From contig NZ_CP045504.1 in the NCBI RefSeq assembly GCF_013376455.1, positions 3,927,001 to 3,991,000 on the forward strand: a DNA stretch of 64,000 nt. The letters run 5' to 3'. The translations under genes were made by a program, and so were the position numbers. Source of the stretch: Desulfolutivibrio sulfodismutans DSM 3696 (lineage in GTDB: Bacteria; Desulfobacterota; Desulfovibrionia; Desulfovibrionales; Desulfovibrionaceae). Positions 62,737-64,000 of this stretch are shown here, in pieces. Position 1 is the stretch's first letter. Every line of letters starts with the position of its first letter. The notes under the pieces were generated by a model. That model saw nothing but the letters and a program-made list of their open reading frames with translations. It ran no database searches and had not been told where the DNA came from.

Positions 62737-63198
62737 TTACAAATTCTGCACCAAAAATCCCAGTATCATGCGCCGCGACACCTCCCCCATCAGGATGCCC
62801 TGGTCGTCCAGAACCGGCACGGCATTGGCCCGCTGCTCCATGATCAGCCCATGCGCCGTGACGAACAGGTCGTCGGCCCGGGCCGTGGGAAACTGCGTAT
62901 CCATGATGCTGCCCACCTCCGTGTCGGCAATGGCCGCCATATTGCGCCGAAGCGCCCGCAAAAGCGCATCGCGCCCCTGAATCCGCCCTGCCAGGCTGTC
63001 CTCGGCGACCGGCCCGGGCACCAGCATGAACAGGAAATCGAAAATGGTCACCACGCCCAGGAGCCCGCCGCGTTCATCCACCACGTAGGTGTTGCGGGAG
63101 GTGTCGGTCAGGCCGTTGTACCAGATGAGCACATGCCCGATATGGGCCTCGGGGCGCACCTTGATGAGATTTTTACGCATCAGGTCGGAAATTTTCAT
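62737..63198 (-). CDS. CBS-domain protein
   Basis: 153 residues with a pair of CBS domains: [23 protein letters not shown] / [18 protein letters not shown] and [25 protein letters not shown] / [19 protein letters not shown]. Such stand-alone pairs bind adenine nucleotides and regulate partners. It faces metE tail to tail. Confidence 0.88.
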   Translation of the reverse strand: MKISDLMRKNLIKVRPEAHIGHVLIWYNGLTDTSRNTYVVDERGGLLGVVTIFDFLFMLVPGPVAEDSLAGRIQGRDALLRALRRNMAAIADTEVGSIMDTQFPTARADDLFVTAHGLIMEQRANAVPVLDDQGILMGEVSRRMILGFLVQNL

Positions 63199-63457
63199 GA
63201 CGGGTTGCCGGGTGGTTGACGGTTACGAGGCCTGTTTCCCCGCCGGGTCGGTCCCGACGGGTGCAGTCTGGAAAACTGCCTCTTTTAACGGCATGATAGC
63301 GGCATTCGCCGGATTTTTGAAGGCGTTTGGCGGTGTATTTGTTATTTTTCTCACGAAGTAGGCCCCGGGGGCTCCAAAAAAGAGCAGGATCGTTCAAGAC
63401 CGGCCGCCGCGTTTTTGGGCAGGATACCCGAAACGCAAACGCGAGGAGGAAGCGGCC

Positions 63458-63844
63458 ATGAACGAGAACGGGAGTGGTTTCGAGGAAGGGTGCTGCGTGT
63501 TCCCGGGTAGGACGATCCGCCTTGCCGATATCCCGGAAAAACCCCATCCGGCCTTTGCCGGGGTGTTTTTACGCTGCCTGGTCCCGGGGCGGGAGACCGG
63601 GGGCACGCTCAGCCTTCATCTGGTCCGGGTGGCGCCGGGATGCCGCCTTGACGCCCATGTCCATGAGGGGCAATGGGAGGTGCATCGGGTGGCGGCCGGA
63701 AGCGGCGTGGCCGTCATCGACGGCAAACAGGCGGCGTATCGGCCCGGGGTGGCGGCGGTCATCCCCAAAGGGGCCCGGCATGAGGTTCGGGCCGGGGACC
63801 AGGGCCTTTTGCTGTATGCGGAGTTCGCCCCGGCCCTGGTGTAG
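63458..63844 (+). CDS. Cupin-domain protein
   Basis: A 128-residue single cupin barrel. Metal-binding pattern: DAHVHEGQWEVHRVAAGSG (H, H, E, H) and VAAVIPKGARHEVRAG. GAGGAGGA precedes the ATG. Substrate unknown. The remaining 155 bases of the window show no further gene. Confidence 0.85.
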   Translation: MNENGSGFEEGCCVFPGRTIRLADIPEKPHPAFAGVFLRCLVPGRETGGTLSLHLVRVAPGCRLDAHVHEGQWEVHRVAAGSGVAVIDGKQAAYRPGVAAVIPKGARHEVRAGDQGLLLYAEFAPALV

Positions 63845-64000
63845 CGGGCCGGAATGCCTGCGGCGTCCCTGCGATCACCCGGGGCGTCCGGTTCGGGCGC
63901 GACCGGGCCGGGACCAGCCCGGATCTTTTTGGGGGGCAAAGGGCGCCCGCCCGCCTGCCGCCGCAGGCATGGTCCCGGCGCTATGGTGCGCTTTCGAGGT

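Overview
The window is high-GC bacterial chromosome with many short intergenic gaps. It looks like a sulfate-reducing member of the Desulfovibrionaceae (Desulfobacterota). The grounds are a Desulfovibrio-type short-chain flavodoxin, a CCG-domain Fe-S protein of the HmcF/TmcB type, a pyruvate:ferredoxin oxidoreductase operon, many signalling proteins, and sigma-54/sigma-28 type promoters. The species assignment is inference.

Layout. 1-3.2 kb: 3' part of an NHL-repeat/Ig-like surface protein. 3.3-9.6 kb: PAS-GGDEF diguanylate cyclase, dapA, a double-ABC ModF-like ATPase, a broken GNAT toxin with a small antitoxin-like ORF, ruvX and mltG. 9.8-11.1 kb: reverse-strand operon of a Cys/His-rich small protein, a MarR regulator and a DUF3861 protein, preceded by two AAGGTACCTT-like boxes. 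11.4-18 kb: serB-phoU, a histidine phosphatase, an exported small protein, a LUD protein, a NUMOD4-like/zinc-ribbon protein and a glycosyltransferase with a sigma-54 promoter. 18.3-22.9 kb: degenerate sensor kinase, HDOD protein and NtrC-type activator. 23-31 kb: a Tad (Flp) pilus assembly operon with its own sigma-54 promoter and a frameshift in cpaB. 31-35.7 kb: CBM48 protein, nitroreductase, MBL hydrolase, flavodoxin-like reductase, ComF, and a kinase with a Cys-rich PAS domain. 35.8-41.5 kb (reverse): a second NHL protein and a trehalose synthase-maltokinase fusion.

41.7-47.3 kb holds the most unusual locus. It is an operon in which a Rad50/SbcC-like ATPase is split at its zinc hook into two proteins. 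One carries Walker A and ends at a CPLC hook; the other carries the signature and Walker B. The two halves are separated by an Mre11-like phosphoesterase, a small coiled-coil protein and an RNB-domain exoribonuclease.

47.4-50.2 kb: 2-oxoacid (pyruvate) oxidoreductase delta-alpha-beta operon without a gamma gene. 50.2-55.4 kb: an island of visibly lower GC with a TauABC/SsuABC-like importer and a cytoplasmic molybdopterin oxidoreductase. 55.5-60 kb: a repeat protein behind a near-consensus sigma-28 promoter, flavodoxin and a CCG Fe-S protein. 60-62.7 kb: cobalamin riboswitch and metE. 62.7-63.9 kb: CBS-domain and cupin proteins.

No rRNA, tRNA, CRISPR array, insertion sequence or replication origin was recognised.
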